Of a stretch of 64,000 bases of DNA, positions 34,360 to 47,234 are shown piece by piece. The position numbers and the translations under genes are program-made. Within the stretch, counting starts at the first letter, position 1; each line of letters opens with the position of its first letter. The notes under the pieces were generated by a model. The model was not told where the DNA came from. It was given only the letters and a program-made list of their open reading frames with translations, and made no database searches. The stretch is from Bryoerythrophyllum caledonicum (taxonomy: Eukaryota; Streptophyta; Bryopsida; Pottiales; Pottiaceae), in contig OZ020521.1 of assembly GCA_963971425.1 (NCBI GenBank), positions 6,279,519 through 6,343,518 of the forward strand, given 5' to 3'.

Positions 34360-37260
34360 TGGGTTTCCAAACACACAAAGAACACTTCAACTTATCTCAA
34401 TTTTTTTCTACAATAAGTTTCAATTTTGAAACATCCAAGAAGCACTAACACATTTCTTATTTTTTTGGTAATTCAATCTTTTAATTTTAGAAACATCCAA
34501 ACACCACTTCAATCAATTCCCATGTTTTTTATTCAATCTTTTGAGTTTTGCTTGAACCAAAGAGCACTTGTTTGTTTTATTTAAAAAATCATTTTCTTTT
34601 GCAATTTTCAAAATAGCCCAAGACCAACTTCTCCATTTTTTTTTAATTCATTTGAGTTTTAAAACACCCCAAGATAGCTTTAAGCTTTCCCATTTTTCTT
34701 CTTTAGTCCTTACAATTTTAAAAGACCCAAGAAACACTTATACATTTTTCATTTTTTATTTCAAAATTCATGTTTTTGAAACCCTTCAAGAGCACTTCAA
34801 CCATTTTCCATTTTTTTCTATTTACTTGTTTAAGTTCTCACCAAACAAAAGACCGTTGCTTAATTTCCCCAATTTTTTCCAATCACTCTTGCAATTTCTT
34901 TAACAACCCAAGACCACTCATGCATTCCCTTTTTTTTTGAAAACCTTCCAAATTTCCAAACACCTGAAGAGCACTTCAACCTTGTCCAATTTTCTCTTCA
35001 ACGGGTTTTAATTTTAAAACACCCAAGAAGCACTTACACATTCTATTTTTTTACAATCTTCAGATGTTTGAAACACTTGAAGACCAATTCAACCATTTTC
35101 TATGTTTTTAATTCAGTCTTTTGAATTTTGCCTAAACCAAAGATCACTTATTCATTCTCCATTCACTCACTCACTCATTTTCATTCATTTTCTTCATTCA
35201 CTCTAAGATTTGCAATTTTTAGAGAAGGTGAAGACTAATTCATCCATTCTGCTTTATTCTTGTTTTTTTTTAAAAATAATTTTGAGTTTTTAAAACACCC
35301 AAAGAGCACTTCACCATTTCCCATTCTTTCATTAATTATTTTCCATTTAAATAAAGCTAATGGCCACTTGGTGCTTTCCCATTCTTTGTATTATCTCTTG
35401 CAACGTTTGGAACACCCCAAGACTAGTTTGTGCATTCCCAATTATTTTAATCACTCTTCCTAGATATTAAAGACTTGAGCATCCCTTACACATTTCCAAA
35501 ATTTTGGTGTTCAATGTTGCAATTTTTTAAGAACATGAGACCACTTCAACCATTCCCTAATTTTTTAATTCAATCTTCTAATTTTTAAATCCTTAAAGAC
35601 CACTTATAACTTTCCTAATTTTTTAATGAATCCTTAGTTGTTTTTTCCGGACCCACAAACCACTTTCCATGTTCCCAATTTCATGTTCACTGTAGCAATT
35701 TATAGAGCACCCCAAGACCATTTGAAGCATTCCAAATAGTTGTGTGCACTCATCTAAATCTTTAAACATCCAAAAAGAACTTACAACTTTCCTAATTAAA
35801 TTTATTCATTCTTGTGAGTTTAAAAATACCCCAATACCACTTTCACCTTTCCCATTTGTTTATTCACTCTTGCCATTTTGAAAACACCAAAAGACAACTT
35901 CATGCATTTCCATTTTATTTTTTATTTTTTTGAGTTGTAAAGCATACCAATACAAGTTCAACCTTTTCTATTTTTTGGAATTAGTCTTTTTGATTTAAAA
36001 AAATCTAAAGAGCAATGACGCATTTCCCTTTTTCTTAGTCACTCCTACAATTTTTAGACACCTGAAAACCACTTCAAGCATTTCCAATTTTTACCATATT
36101 CACTCTTTTTAGTATTTTGAATTACCAACGACCACGTATACCTTTTCCAAAAAAATTATTAGCATTTGCAATTTCTTGAAGACCCCAAGACCACTTTCAC
36201 CTTTTCCATTTTTTAAACCACTCTTGCAATTTTGTGGACACTGTACTCCAAGGCCAATTCTAGCTTGATGTTTTCCTTTTTATCAAGTCTTTGAATTTAT
36301 TAACTACCAAAAGACAACTTATATCTTACCTAAGTGAATTTATTTATTCTAGTGAGTTTTGAGATATCCAAATCCTCTTTCACCTTTTCATCCTCTTTAG
36401 TCATTCAATTTATGTATAGAACACCGAAAGACCCATTGCTAACTGGTTCATTTTTGTATCTACTCTTCTAAGTGTTGTAATCACGTATCAAAGACAACTT
36501 ACACCTTCCCTAATAAAATTTATTCATTCTTGTGAGTTTTAAAAAACTTAAAGACCACTTATACCTTTCCCATTTTATTCATTCACTCTTGGAATTCTTA
36601 GAAGATCGAGAGACGCCTTCAACCATTTCCAAAGTTTTTTATTCACTCTTTTGAGCTACTCTCAACCTGAAGACTACTTCTACATTTCCTAATTTATTCT
36701 ATTCAACGTAGAAAAATTTCAAAAACACTCCAATTCCACTTCATCATTTTCAGTAAAAAATTCGTCAAAATTTCAAAATTTTAAAACAACCCAATAACTC
36801 TAAATCTTACACCCATTTACTTTAATTCACTCTTTTTAATTTTCATAACCCTAAAGACCACTTTCACCTTTCCCATTTTTTAAGTCGCTCAACCCAAAGA
36901 CCACTCCTACATTTTCCAATTTTTTCTATTCAATCTAGGGATTTTTTAAAAACACTTCATCCATTTCTGTCAAATTTTTGTCTAATTTTTCAAATTTTTA
37001 AAAGAACCCAACAACTCTGAATCTGATCCATTTTTTTTTCTATATCACTCTTTTCAATTCCTAAATCCAAAGACCACCTTCACCTTTTCCATTTTCTTTA
37101 ACCGCACTTGCAACTTTTAGAACAAATTACACTAGTTCGTCCATTCTCAATTTTGTTAATCACTCTAATGAGTTTAAAACACCCCTAGACCACTCACACT
37201 TTCCCCATTTTTTTTCCACTTTTGCAATTTTTGAACAACCCAAGACCACTCAAACATTTG
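34360..37260. repeat. 3-kb degenerate array of about 60-bp units
   Basis: A loose unit recurs nearly 50 times: a gene-strand-neutral consensus of (A)AAACACCCAAGACCACTT, then CA-rich bases, TTTCCCATTTTTT and ATTCACTCTTGCAATTTT. Landmarks such as AACATCCAAGAAGCAC (34428), AAACACCCAAGAAGCAC (35018), AACACCCAAAGAGCAC (35293), AGCACCCCAAGACCA (35705), CTTGAAGACCCCAAGACCAC (36175) and GAACAACCCAAGACCAC (37232) fall at intervals of about 55-65 bp. The units are strongly diverged, which implies an old array. ORFs inside are short and unrelated. Confidence 0.85.
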
Positions 37261-37269
37261 CCCTTTTTT

Positions 37270-40200
37270 GGAATTCATTTTTCTGAAAAAATAATTTCAA
37301 AGAATGAATTACTGGAATTGCTAAATTAACAAACATGTTGTGTGATCTAATTTAAATTAATGAGCAAATACTCCCATATTTAATCAACTCAAAAATATCA
37401 TGTATATAAAATATGTGTAACATGTGCATTTAAGTTGAGCCATTAACATATTTTTAGTTTCATGTGTCCATGTAAGTCCATCAAAATAATTTATCCCATG
37501 TACGCAAATTTGCCAATGTTTCCACACTAACAAGTTTTGCCTATCTATGTAGGCGAGCTGCCCATTTTCTCAGTTTTTTACTTCACAACAGTGGTCTGCA
37601 ATCATCCTTTAATTGAAATGAATGGAGTGGCTGACGTGGACCCCCCGCATTTTCTATGACGTTGTACTTAGACGTGACCACAATGTATTTGGCGTCCTCA
37701 AAAACTTTGCAAAGGCCGTGATGGAGTTTAATGTGAAGAAACAAAATTTTCTTCTTTCCTTTATGTTAAAGATCTATTGACTTTGACTTCACTTAGCGTT
37801 GAATCTTTGCATTACAAAAGTCTAAATGTTATGCCATTATATTGTACTCTAGCCTACCGCTAGGTTCAACACCTCTATATCAAATAATTGATCAATTTGA
37901 AAAGAGACTATCCGGGTTTCAAATTTACAATAAAATATTTTTGGCATGAAATAATTTTGACTAAATTTAGCACAATTTGACAACCATGGGGTTTGAAATC
38001 AAGATCTTGGGGTTCTAAATTGAGCAATTTATGCATGTTCTTCCAAATATCAAGACTTTTCCAAGCCCCACTCTCAATTGATGTTTTCTTTATTCACAAA
38101 ATTTTGTTTACTAATAATTTTTAACTTCAACATTTTCACTTCACATTGTTCAATTAATTTGTCATGCCTTTTAAAAGTGAATTGAACTTAAACCAAACAT
38201 AATCTCACATTGCTCTTATCTTCTTGCAACATTGTACAAAATTTAGTGTTTTAGTAATACAAATTGCAATCATGGAGATTTGCCCAGGATTTATAGAAGC
38301 ACACCTCGGAACTTTTGATTTTTAGAAGTTAATGAATCATTTTGCACTTATAGAGTGAAAATTCAGATTCCGCAAAATACCTCCATCTTTCTACAAATGT
38401 AGGTTCGTTCTAAGGGAATAAAGTTTGCCTAAATTATGTTTAGGTAATTTAGACGTACTTGTAGTATGAAAAGGTATTTTCTATTGACAAAGACTTAAGT
38501 TTATTCACTCTTTTAGGAAATTAGGGTTCTTTGTATTACTTCTTTAAAAAGTCAATTCAAAAGTTTAAACCTAGGGTTTCTATAGTGCCTAGGAGCATTG
38601 TTCCTTTTATCAATGTGCCACTACCCAATCGTGCTAGCTCACAAACCTCAGCCTCTTAGGCTAATGTAGTTTCTCCGTTATTGTTGCTCATTTCTTGGTT
38701 TCTTAATTAAATTCATCATAACTCAAATACCTACCTCAAGCAATAAAGCTTTACACCATGTTCATTCCTTAAATCAACCACATTAATCACTTACACAACA
38801 CTTAAATCAATCAATTTAAAATAACTTACTTCTTATAGAGCTTTGAGCCTTCCATCTAACTCTAAGTATATGTATGTCAAGAGTCAAGAACTATGTACGC
38901 TCCATCTCAATGAATCTAATAAGTTAATTTTTAGTAATATCTACAATACTTAATCCCCTACAAGAGCCATGATGAGGATAATCATAATTCATAACATTCC
39001 ATTATATTAACAATATGTTGCGTAAGAGACAATGCCCCTCTTACTAGGCTTTTACAGAGACGAAGTAACTACCTTGTATTTATAACTGCTCTTTTAAACC
39101 TTCATAACCACCTTAAGTCTATGACCAAACCTTGTGTGTCTATGACCAAACCTTGTGGGCTCTCCATTCGAACTCCCATCATTTGGTCAAGCTCTTACGA
39201 CCGGCTTGTAACAATGTCATCATATGCTACTATATGCAAAGCATCAAGACATGTCACTCTTGGTGTATATGTGCATCAAGAAATTAATAAGGATTAAGCT
39301 TCACACTTTACTTCTTATGCACATTAAATTCCATTTCATAGAACTTAAAATTAAATTGCATTGATGCATTCATTCATAAATCATTATTTCAATTTCTTTC
39401 ACAAAAAATTCATAAATCTCTATCCTCTATTTCCATATGAATTATCTTTTAATTGTAGGTCACACTTACAAGAAATTGGACCTAAATCGGGATATCTTCT
39501 TATTCTTCTCAAAGATTACTTGTTTTTATGTTTTTAATATCATAATGACTAATGCATCCATTTACTCCTCAAGAGTACAAGACAATGCAATTAGTAAAAA
39601 CATAAGCACAAAACAAACATAAAGACTCAAAATGCACAAGATACTTCTTACAAATCTCTTGTAGAAGACTTCTTGAAACACCAACTAGCTCCACTCCGAG
39701 TTAAGATGCACTACATCCTTCAATAATTTGGTAAAATGACTACATTTTTATTTCTATTTATAGTTTTCCTCCAAAGGTACAACTGTTAGGAAAGAATATA
39801 ACTTTTTCAGAACAACCTTTCAATTAAGTCAAACGCCATTCTCATACCCTTCTATAAAGGTGTGCATCTTTCTAAGAGGTGCCACTTTAACCATTTTTAC
39901 AATCTTTGAATTTTTAGTGTGAAACCTCTCTTTTGAAAATTTAGGCTACTTAATAGTGTGAATATCTCAATTTCTTATTAGTCTTGAAAGTATCCACAAT
40001 CCTTTTACACTACATTTTCTGTAAAAGGCTAAACACACAAAATGGCTCTACAAGACTATATAATTATTTCACACTTTTTACACTAAATTTTGTAGGTGGC
40101 ATACAGATGTGAATAATTTTACCCATATGAAAGGAGAAGGATTAATTTTTTTGAAGATGCTTGTTAATTTTTGTAAATGTAAATTTTCAACAGAGTGCTA

Positions 40201-41020
40201 ATTTAAATTATCATAACAAGTTGCATGCTATATTTTAAGAGTATATTTCTTTTGAAATCTTTTAGTTTTATGTGGTAAAAAAGCTTTTGTATTGTGCCTT
40301 AAAATAAAGCTTTGTCTTGCCTTTTTATAGAATATTGCATTGAAGAGAAGTGTTTAATTTTTTTTAAATAGTCTAAAAGAAAATGATTATAAATATATAC
40401 CAATGTTCAAAGGAGAGTGTAAATTAGAGCTCCTTAGAGTCCAACAAAAACCACTTAATATATTACAACCAAGTCATATGATCACCGCATCAAAGTTAAA
40501 TAATATCAAAATCCAACAATCCATTCAATTCCTTAAATATGATTTATATCCATACTTTTTATTTAGAAAGATTCAACTTGAACTGAAGCCTCCAGGGCAA
40601 CAAATGGACACCTTTTTAATTTGAATATATTTTTTGAAAATTCATTGAACAAGTGTTTTGCAAATTAGGCTTGTTGATTTTGAAGATGATGGAAATTTAT
40701 TTGGATGATGATTTACAAATGAATTATTGAAATATTTACCTAAAATTTGGTTCAATTTTCCAAATATTTCAACTTACAGTTTTTGAAATATTTTTAGATT
40801 AAATTTTATTGAACTACAACACATGATTTTTAAAAAGTTGGATGAAAAAAACAAAAAACTGTTTGCATGAAGCTCTTTCTATGCCATGTCATTTTTAAAA
40901 ACAAAATCTTGTTATTAAAACTGGCATTATATGAACTTTCCCAAAACATCACAATTGCCCAAGGGACAAAATATCTTCTAGGAATAAGTGATGAAATTTG
41001 TATCTCCTCCTCATTTAGCA
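37270..41020. other. Gene-free AT-rich DNA
   Basis: No recognisable coding sequence on either strand. Short frames such as 39437-39622 and 40403-40624 lack any family motif. At 40245-40320 there is a trace of the repeat seen at 10760 and 13270 (TTTTAGTTTTATGTGG followed by TTGTGCCTTA). Confidence 0.5.
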
Positions 41021-41023
41021 CCT

Positions 41024-41530
41024 TTAACGCCTAAAGGACAAATTGTCCATGGGGGACAATTGAGAGCTTGGGCACAATTTGAGATTTGATCCAATTCTGA
41101 AAATGTATTTTTGAAATCTTTATTGTGAATAGGAATTTTTAAACGATTTGTGGGGGTATTTTATTTTTATTTTGGATTTATAGGGAAAAAAAATTATGGT
41201 GCTTCTAGCATCAAAGGCTGAACTCTAGAACAGTTGGTAGGCTACTCTAAAGTTGGATAATAGTATTGTAGAGCTTAACAGTGCAATTTGGAGGTGGGCA
41301 GCAGTGAACAATAGTTCTTGGCAGTCCTCATTGTTTTTAATGGAAAATACATAAAAATAGCTATTTCATTTTCTTTAGATTCATTTACACCTAATAAATG
41401 AAGACACTATAATTTCATCTACCATATGAATTTTAGTTTCAATTTTTAGAATTTTAGTATTGGATAAAGAACTATGCTAAGGAAATGGACACTTTCAATA
41501 CTTCGAGACAATGCAAGATTGTTTTCCATA
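41024..41530. repeat. Dispersed repeat family A, copy 3
   Basis: Starts with TTAA and CGCCTAAAGGAC (41024-41039), the TTAA-adjacent end motif. The block 41170-41345 is a diverged copy of 2090-2270 (shared TATTGTAG, TTAACA, GTTCTTGGCA, CATTGTTT). Its far end is not resolved before the Tc1 element begins at 41694. Confidence 0.5.
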
Positions 41531-41693
41531 TCCAAAAACCATCCATTACTGGCATGAACTTCTTCTATTCATCTCTTTCATCAACTTTTGTAGGTTAGGT
41601 CTCTAGAGGGAAGTGTTTCACAAGAATTTACCAAAGGTATTTTAGATTAATGGATGACAAATGCCACTAGAGAAAATGTGGGGACATATTGAA

Positions 41694-44496
41694 CAGTGGG
41701 GTACCAATCAAAATGTCGTTTTTGAATTCGCAGTGAGAAAAATTTCAGTACTGCCAACTTTGAAAGCCTCCTGAGAGCTCAAAAATTTGTATTTTACCAC
41801 AAAAATTTTACCAAAGAATTAACTTTAAGTTAATTACATGTATGCCAAATTTCAAGGCCAAAAGATTCACCGAAAAAAAGTTATTCAAAATCTACCAACA
41901 TTGGTAGCTGTGGAAATTTTTTCACTGCTGCCAACTTTGACATCCTCCCAAAGATTGAATTTTTTTTTTTTGCCATGAAATTCTTGGAACAAAAACCTCT
42001 TTATGTTAATAACATATGATAAAAATTTCAAGGCCAAAAGATTAATACAAAAGAAGAAATCCACAATCTACCAACATGTGTAGTTGTGGGAAACAATGGG
42101 GGAAACCATTTCATTGCTACCAACTTTGACACCCTCCCAACGGTTGAGAAATTGTCTATTTACCATGAAATTTTTGGCACAACATGATCTTTATGATAAA
42201 AACATTCATGCCAAATTTCAAGGTCAAAAAATTTATACAATAAAAAACATTTACAATCTACCAACGTGTATGTCCTCCATTTGCCTCAATCACTGCTTGT
42301 AACCTAGAGGGCATAGAATGACATAGTTGAAGGAGCTTTGTACCATTGATTAACCTCTACTCTTTTTCAATAACTACCTTCAAGTCATCCAAATTTTTTG
42401 GACATATTGGGCCATGTTGCACAGCATCTTTCAAAATCTTCCAAAGGTTCTCAATTGGATTGAGATCGGGAGAATTTGCAGGCCAATCGAGCTTCTCCAA
42501 AAGGTGTGTTTGTCTCCATTCTTCACATACTTTGCTACGATGGACATGTGCGCCATCTTCCATGAGCAATCCTTGTGGCACTCTACTCATAAAATGAAGC
42601 AACTTGACATTGTAGACCACTTCAACAAAATCCTTAGCAGAACCTCTATCTTTGGGCATAAAAACAAGTTGTGACTTTTGCCCTCTAGCAAATGCACCCC
42701 AAATCATCAAAGAAGTTCTCCTACTCTTAAAAGTTGGAACTATACAACTTGATGAATAGCGCTCATATGCATTTCTCCAAACATGAACTTGTTTAGAATT
42801 TTTTCCAACTTCAAAGGTAGACTCATCTGTCCAAACAACTCTCTCCCATTCTTTTGTAGTCCATCCACAATACTTTTGAGCAAATGCCAATTGTTTAGAC
42901 ATGTGACGATGTGTCAAAAAAGGTTTTATAACAGCAATTCGACTGAAAATGCCACTCTCATGTAAGGCCCTTCGAATAGTCGATCTAGACACTTGAGTAG
43001 AACATATATTAGTGATCTCAGAGAGTGTCGAGCGACGATGAGTTTTTGAGACACGTATAATAGCACGGACATCTCTATCACTAAGCTTTTTAGCATGACT
43101 TCTACCACAAGGTTTGCACTTATAGGTTCCACCTTCTCGAAATTTCTTCACTACCCTCTGAAATTTTCTAACATGGACTCTAACAATAGCTGCAATGTCA
43201 ACTCTTGTCTTCCCTGCCTCACTCAAACCTACTATGCGAGCACGAGTTTCATCTGAAATAGCCATCACTCAGTGACCATGATCTAGCCTTCACTTAATCA
43301 CCATGATCCAGCCTCACTCACTGAGCACATATATAACCTCACTAAGTCATCAGAAAAAAATCTCACATACCCTCAATCACTCACCATCATCCTACCTCAC
43401 GGCCTTCACTCATTCACCAGACCTCACCAGTCACTGCATGTAAGTTATAACCTCACTCACTCTTAAAGAAAATCTCACATACCTCCATATATCCTCAGAC
43501 ACTCATCCCATGCCTCATCCACTCAGTTATCACATAGCCTAGACTTACTCAGTTACTCATCTTTCATGCACTCAATCACTCATGTTCACAAAGTTTCAAT
43601 CCTGTGCTTAGAAAATAATCACCCATCACTTGCTTCTCTCATCATCCCACATCCCACCTCCTATAATGCTCTATTGTAAATGCAAGCATTCTTATGGAGA
43701 GGAAAAAGCTTCTTCATGCATATATGGTCTCCAATTTTTAAACAACTGCAGTCTTTGAGATGCAACAAGTGCACACAACAAAAGTTGGCTATCCTTGATT
43801 TTTTTGAGAAGCATTTATGATTAGAGATTGCATCATCTGGAGAATTTCAATCTAGAAGCATGATTGTCTGACATACTTCAACAATTTCAATGTCTTTAAT
43901 AAAAGGTATCTCACAACTACACATATTGGTAGATTGTAAATGTTTTTTATTGTATAAATTTTTTGACCTTGAAATTTGGCATGAATGTTGTTATCATAAA
44001 GATCATGTTGTGCCAAAAATTTCATGGTAAATAGACAATTTCTCAACCGTTGGGAGGGTGTCAAAGTTGGTAGCAATGAAATGGTTTCCCCCATTGTTTC
44101 CCACAACTACACATGTTGGTAGATTGTGGATTTCTTCTTTTGTATTAATCTTTTGGCCTTGAAATTTTTATCATATGTTATTAACATAAAGAGGTTTTTG
44201 TTCCAAGAATTTCATGGCAAAAAAAAAAAATTCAATCTTTGGGAGGATGTCAAAGTTGGCAGCAGTGAAAAAATTTCCACAGCTACCAATGTTGGTAGAT
44301 TTTGAATAACTTTTTTTCGGTGAATCTTTTGGCCTTGAAATTTGGCATACATGTAATTAACTTAAAGTTAATTCTTTGGTAAAATTTTTGTGGTAAAATA
44401 AAAAAATTTGAGCTCTCAGGAGGCTTTCAAAGTTGGCAGTACTGAAATTTTTCTCACTGCGAATTCAAAAACGACATATTGATTGGTACCCCACTG
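41694..44496 (-). mobile_element. Tc1-type (DD34E) transposon copy 2, both ends present
   Basis: Ends CAGTGGGGTACCAATCAA at 41694 and its complement ending at 44496; TA follows on the right (44497-44498), while AA precedes on the left, a mutated TA target. The inverted repeats are about 570 bp each (41694-42268 and 43922-44496) and nearly identical. Each consists of three tandem units of about 185 bp carrying CTGCCAACTTTGACATCCTC-type and AATCTACCAACATGTGT blocks. The inner edge of the left repeat meets the transposase stop codon. The minus-strand transposase lies between. The close match of the two arms suggests recent activity or gene conversion. Confidence 0.9.
42258..43265 (-). pseudogene. 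Tc1-family DD34E transposase with one premature stop
   Basis: Cut-and-paste transposase. The ATG at 43265 opens 302 codons up to a TAG at 42357-42359; the frame then continues for 32 more codons to the natural stop at 42258, ending ANGGHTRW like copy 1, which has TGG (Trp) at the corresponding place. N-terminal helix-turn-helix domains: DETRARIVGLSEAGKTRVDI and DRDVRAIIRVSKTHRRSTL. Catalytic residues: Asp147 in VVWTDESTF, Asp237 in LMEDGAHVH, Glu272 in SPDLNPIENLW, with 34 residues between the last two (DD34E). The stop removes only the tail after the catalytic core, so a truncated protein might retain partial function. Confidence 0.92.
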
Positions 44497-44498
44497 TA

Positions 44499-46300
44499 CA
44501 TGCTACATATTTTATGATGCAATGTAGTAATCTCCCAATCCATCATAATAATATTTAGTAGTATAATGATTAAAGGGCTTAAAAAATGAGGTTGATAATA
44601 AATGGAAAATGGTGTTGATGTTTTGGAAGGTGTGATTAATAAAACTATTATTTATATTTGTAAAATTCACATTTATATCATAGAAATAGCCAATCACTAT
44701 GCAAGCTCGGTGAATCTTCAAAGTAAAGAGCATGAAGGGAAGTTGGACATTAAATCATTTGTTTGTCTTAAAAACATTAATCTTGTAAGTAAGTCTAAGA
44801 GGTCATTTGACAAGGATTGACACATAGATTGTGATGAAGAATTTACTACCAAATTTGTAGTTGTCATATGGACATCGGGGAGGTGGTGAAGATAAGTTCA
44901 TTCTCACAATTATATCAGTGCAAATGTTTACGCATATTCTCATGAACAATTGGTAATAACAACTATTGCCTCTTGTATAATTGATGGTATAGGAACTAAT
45001 AAAAATATGGTATACCATGAACAAAAATATGTTAGAAGCCTTAAATTTTATCCAAAAGTGACCATTTGTCCTATAAAAAGACTTTAGGTACTTCATATTC
45101 TCATATGGTGTCATAGTTTTTTTGTGAACAAATGATATTTTCCAGCTATAGATATTTAGGCTAAAAGATATGCTATTTGAAAACATACTATTTCCTACTT
45201 GCAATTATGTGCTTATCAATCTCAAGCCACTACATATCATATAGCATCTATACAAGTTCATTCAACTTCAAACCTAAACCTATTCCAAGAGAAATTATAG
45301 TAACTTCAAAATCTATCTATTTACATGTATGTGTCAATAGTAAAATTTGTTTAAAAATTTACCAATCCAACATTACAAGGGAAAAACAAAATGCTAGCTT
45401 GCTAATTTTTTGGAATTTAAAAAACCAAATTACTAAAAAGTAGATCCCTAAATTTGATGAAGTGCTAAAAGTGACATAATAAATACTTCACCCAACTGAG
45501 ATTGTATTCATGACTTAGCCAACAACATCTACTAATTTATTATTGGTGCCAATGAAAATTTTCAAATGAAAAATTAACCTTTTGTTACTAAATATAGGTA
45601 ACTAGCCATTTCTATTTCCCCCCAAAAAGTGATATAATTTTAGCAATAAAAAAACACTTTTTGTCCACTAGTCTCTTTTACAAACAAAATTTTATCTTTC
45701 ATTCATTCATTTTGAAGAGGGGATTTTTTCTAAAGCATGTATAACTTTAAAGGTCTATTAAACTTTGCATTATCTTGTATTGAAAGACGATGCAAGTACT
45801 ACACAAAGATACAAAATTTGGATATTTTTATTTCCTTTTAAAACCTTCATCTTTTTATTCATATCTACATCAAAGGGGAATTTATAATCCCTCATCTTTT
45901 CAAGGAAGGATAAACATAACATTGTAGAATCAATGCTTATGTGTTGCAATATTAATAAAATCCTTTTCTATTGGGTTGTATTCATTCTTTTTGTCACACA
46001 TCTAGTTCTTCCCTTCCATGGCTACTTGCAAGATTTTCATTGTATTCTTCTAGATTAGTTCAAATGGTTCTAAGATCATCCTCAATGGGTCCGCAACCTA
46101 CGTCATGCAATGGTCACCTTAACTTAACGGGCCATTAGCATGGTCTAATATGTCGTTTAAGACCTGCCAAATTATGCCTTCCACATGCCATAGTTCTAGA
46201 TATGTGAGAGTCCTTCAAGTGACTTTCTAATCATTATTGAAGGTACTTTTGGCTCAAAGCTATATTCATTGTTAGAACATTGCCTCCATTAAAAACACTT
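44499..46300. other. Gene-free AT-rich DNA
   Basis: The open frames at 44803-45204 (minus) and 45177-45443 (plus) are AT-rich, lack family motifs and overlap on opposite strands. Nothing supportable was found. Confidence 0.5.
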
Positions 46301-46304
46301 TTAA

Positions 46305-47095
46305 CCCCTAAAGGACCAAGACATTTTCCCCTCAAAATCACTCTAAAATTGCCATTTTCAGCGCATTCAACACAAAATGATACAAAATGTATTCTCTAAA
46401 AATCTAACCATAGGATCTTGTACTAGAGTTGTATGAGACTATGTGGTGAAAATTTTGGTAAGTTTGACCGCACAGATTGAAAGATATCAGCCTTTTAAGT
46501 GAGACATAATCTCTTTTTGAGGTCATACTAAACACCTTCAACAAACTTCGACCACCTTCTATGGCAACTTTTTGCACTACGGGCCGTAAATTTATTATGT
46601 CAACTTGAAAAGGATCATGTTAGGCACATGTGCACCAAATTTTAGAAGTAGAAGAGGTGTAGAAGATGTCCTAAAAAATCCTGCAATGCAATTATGTGCT
46701 GAGAATCAACAATACACTTTATATTTTTCATATATTATATCCTTCTCAAATCTATACGGTAGATGCAAATATCTCAATTTCTTTTCCAAGAAGAAATTTT
46801 ATTTCTTTTAAATGGACAAAAACTCAAATTTCTATTAAATTTAGAAGTTATTAAAGTTTAGTGACAATATTTGTGATATGTCACACTAAACTGCTGCACT
46901 ACTTGTATATGTAAGTGAAAATAAATTGTAACTTTTGAACCATATGTCGGAATTCTACAAAATTTGTGTTTACGCAAAGCTAATCAGAAGTTGTCCATTC
47001 AGTAAAAAAATCTCAGAAAATAATGCCTAGAATTGAGAACATGGTACCTTACCCAAACTCAAAATGTCTCCCGAGGGGACTTGGTCCTTTAGGGG
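46305..47095. mobile_element. TTAA-flanked MITE (piggyBac-like ends)
   Basis: Perfect 16-bp inverted ends CCCCTAAAGGACCAAG (46305-46320; complement 47080-47095), both flanked by TTAA (46301-46304, 47096-47099). TTAA duplication with a C-rich tip is the signature of the piggyBac superfamily. There is no transposase; the interior is AT-rich. The same end next to TTAA or a one-base variant occurs at 3402-3416, 11157-11176, 11351-11370, 23791-23808 and 41024-41039, so the family is abundant here. Superfamily assignment is inferred from ends and target only. Confidence 0.7.
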
Positions 47096-47234
47096 TTAAA
47101 AACATCAACACTATTGCTATTCAACACACCATGTGTATCCTCTTCCATAAGAGAAGACTAAAAAACACCAACCCCTACTAGAACTATATCATGAGTCATA
47201 GTAGAGTTAAAATATGCCACACTTGATAAAATTA

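Noticed and set aside
44803..45204. 133-codon minus-strand ORF
   Set aside because: Low-complexity AT-rich translation with no family motif, overlapped by other frames.
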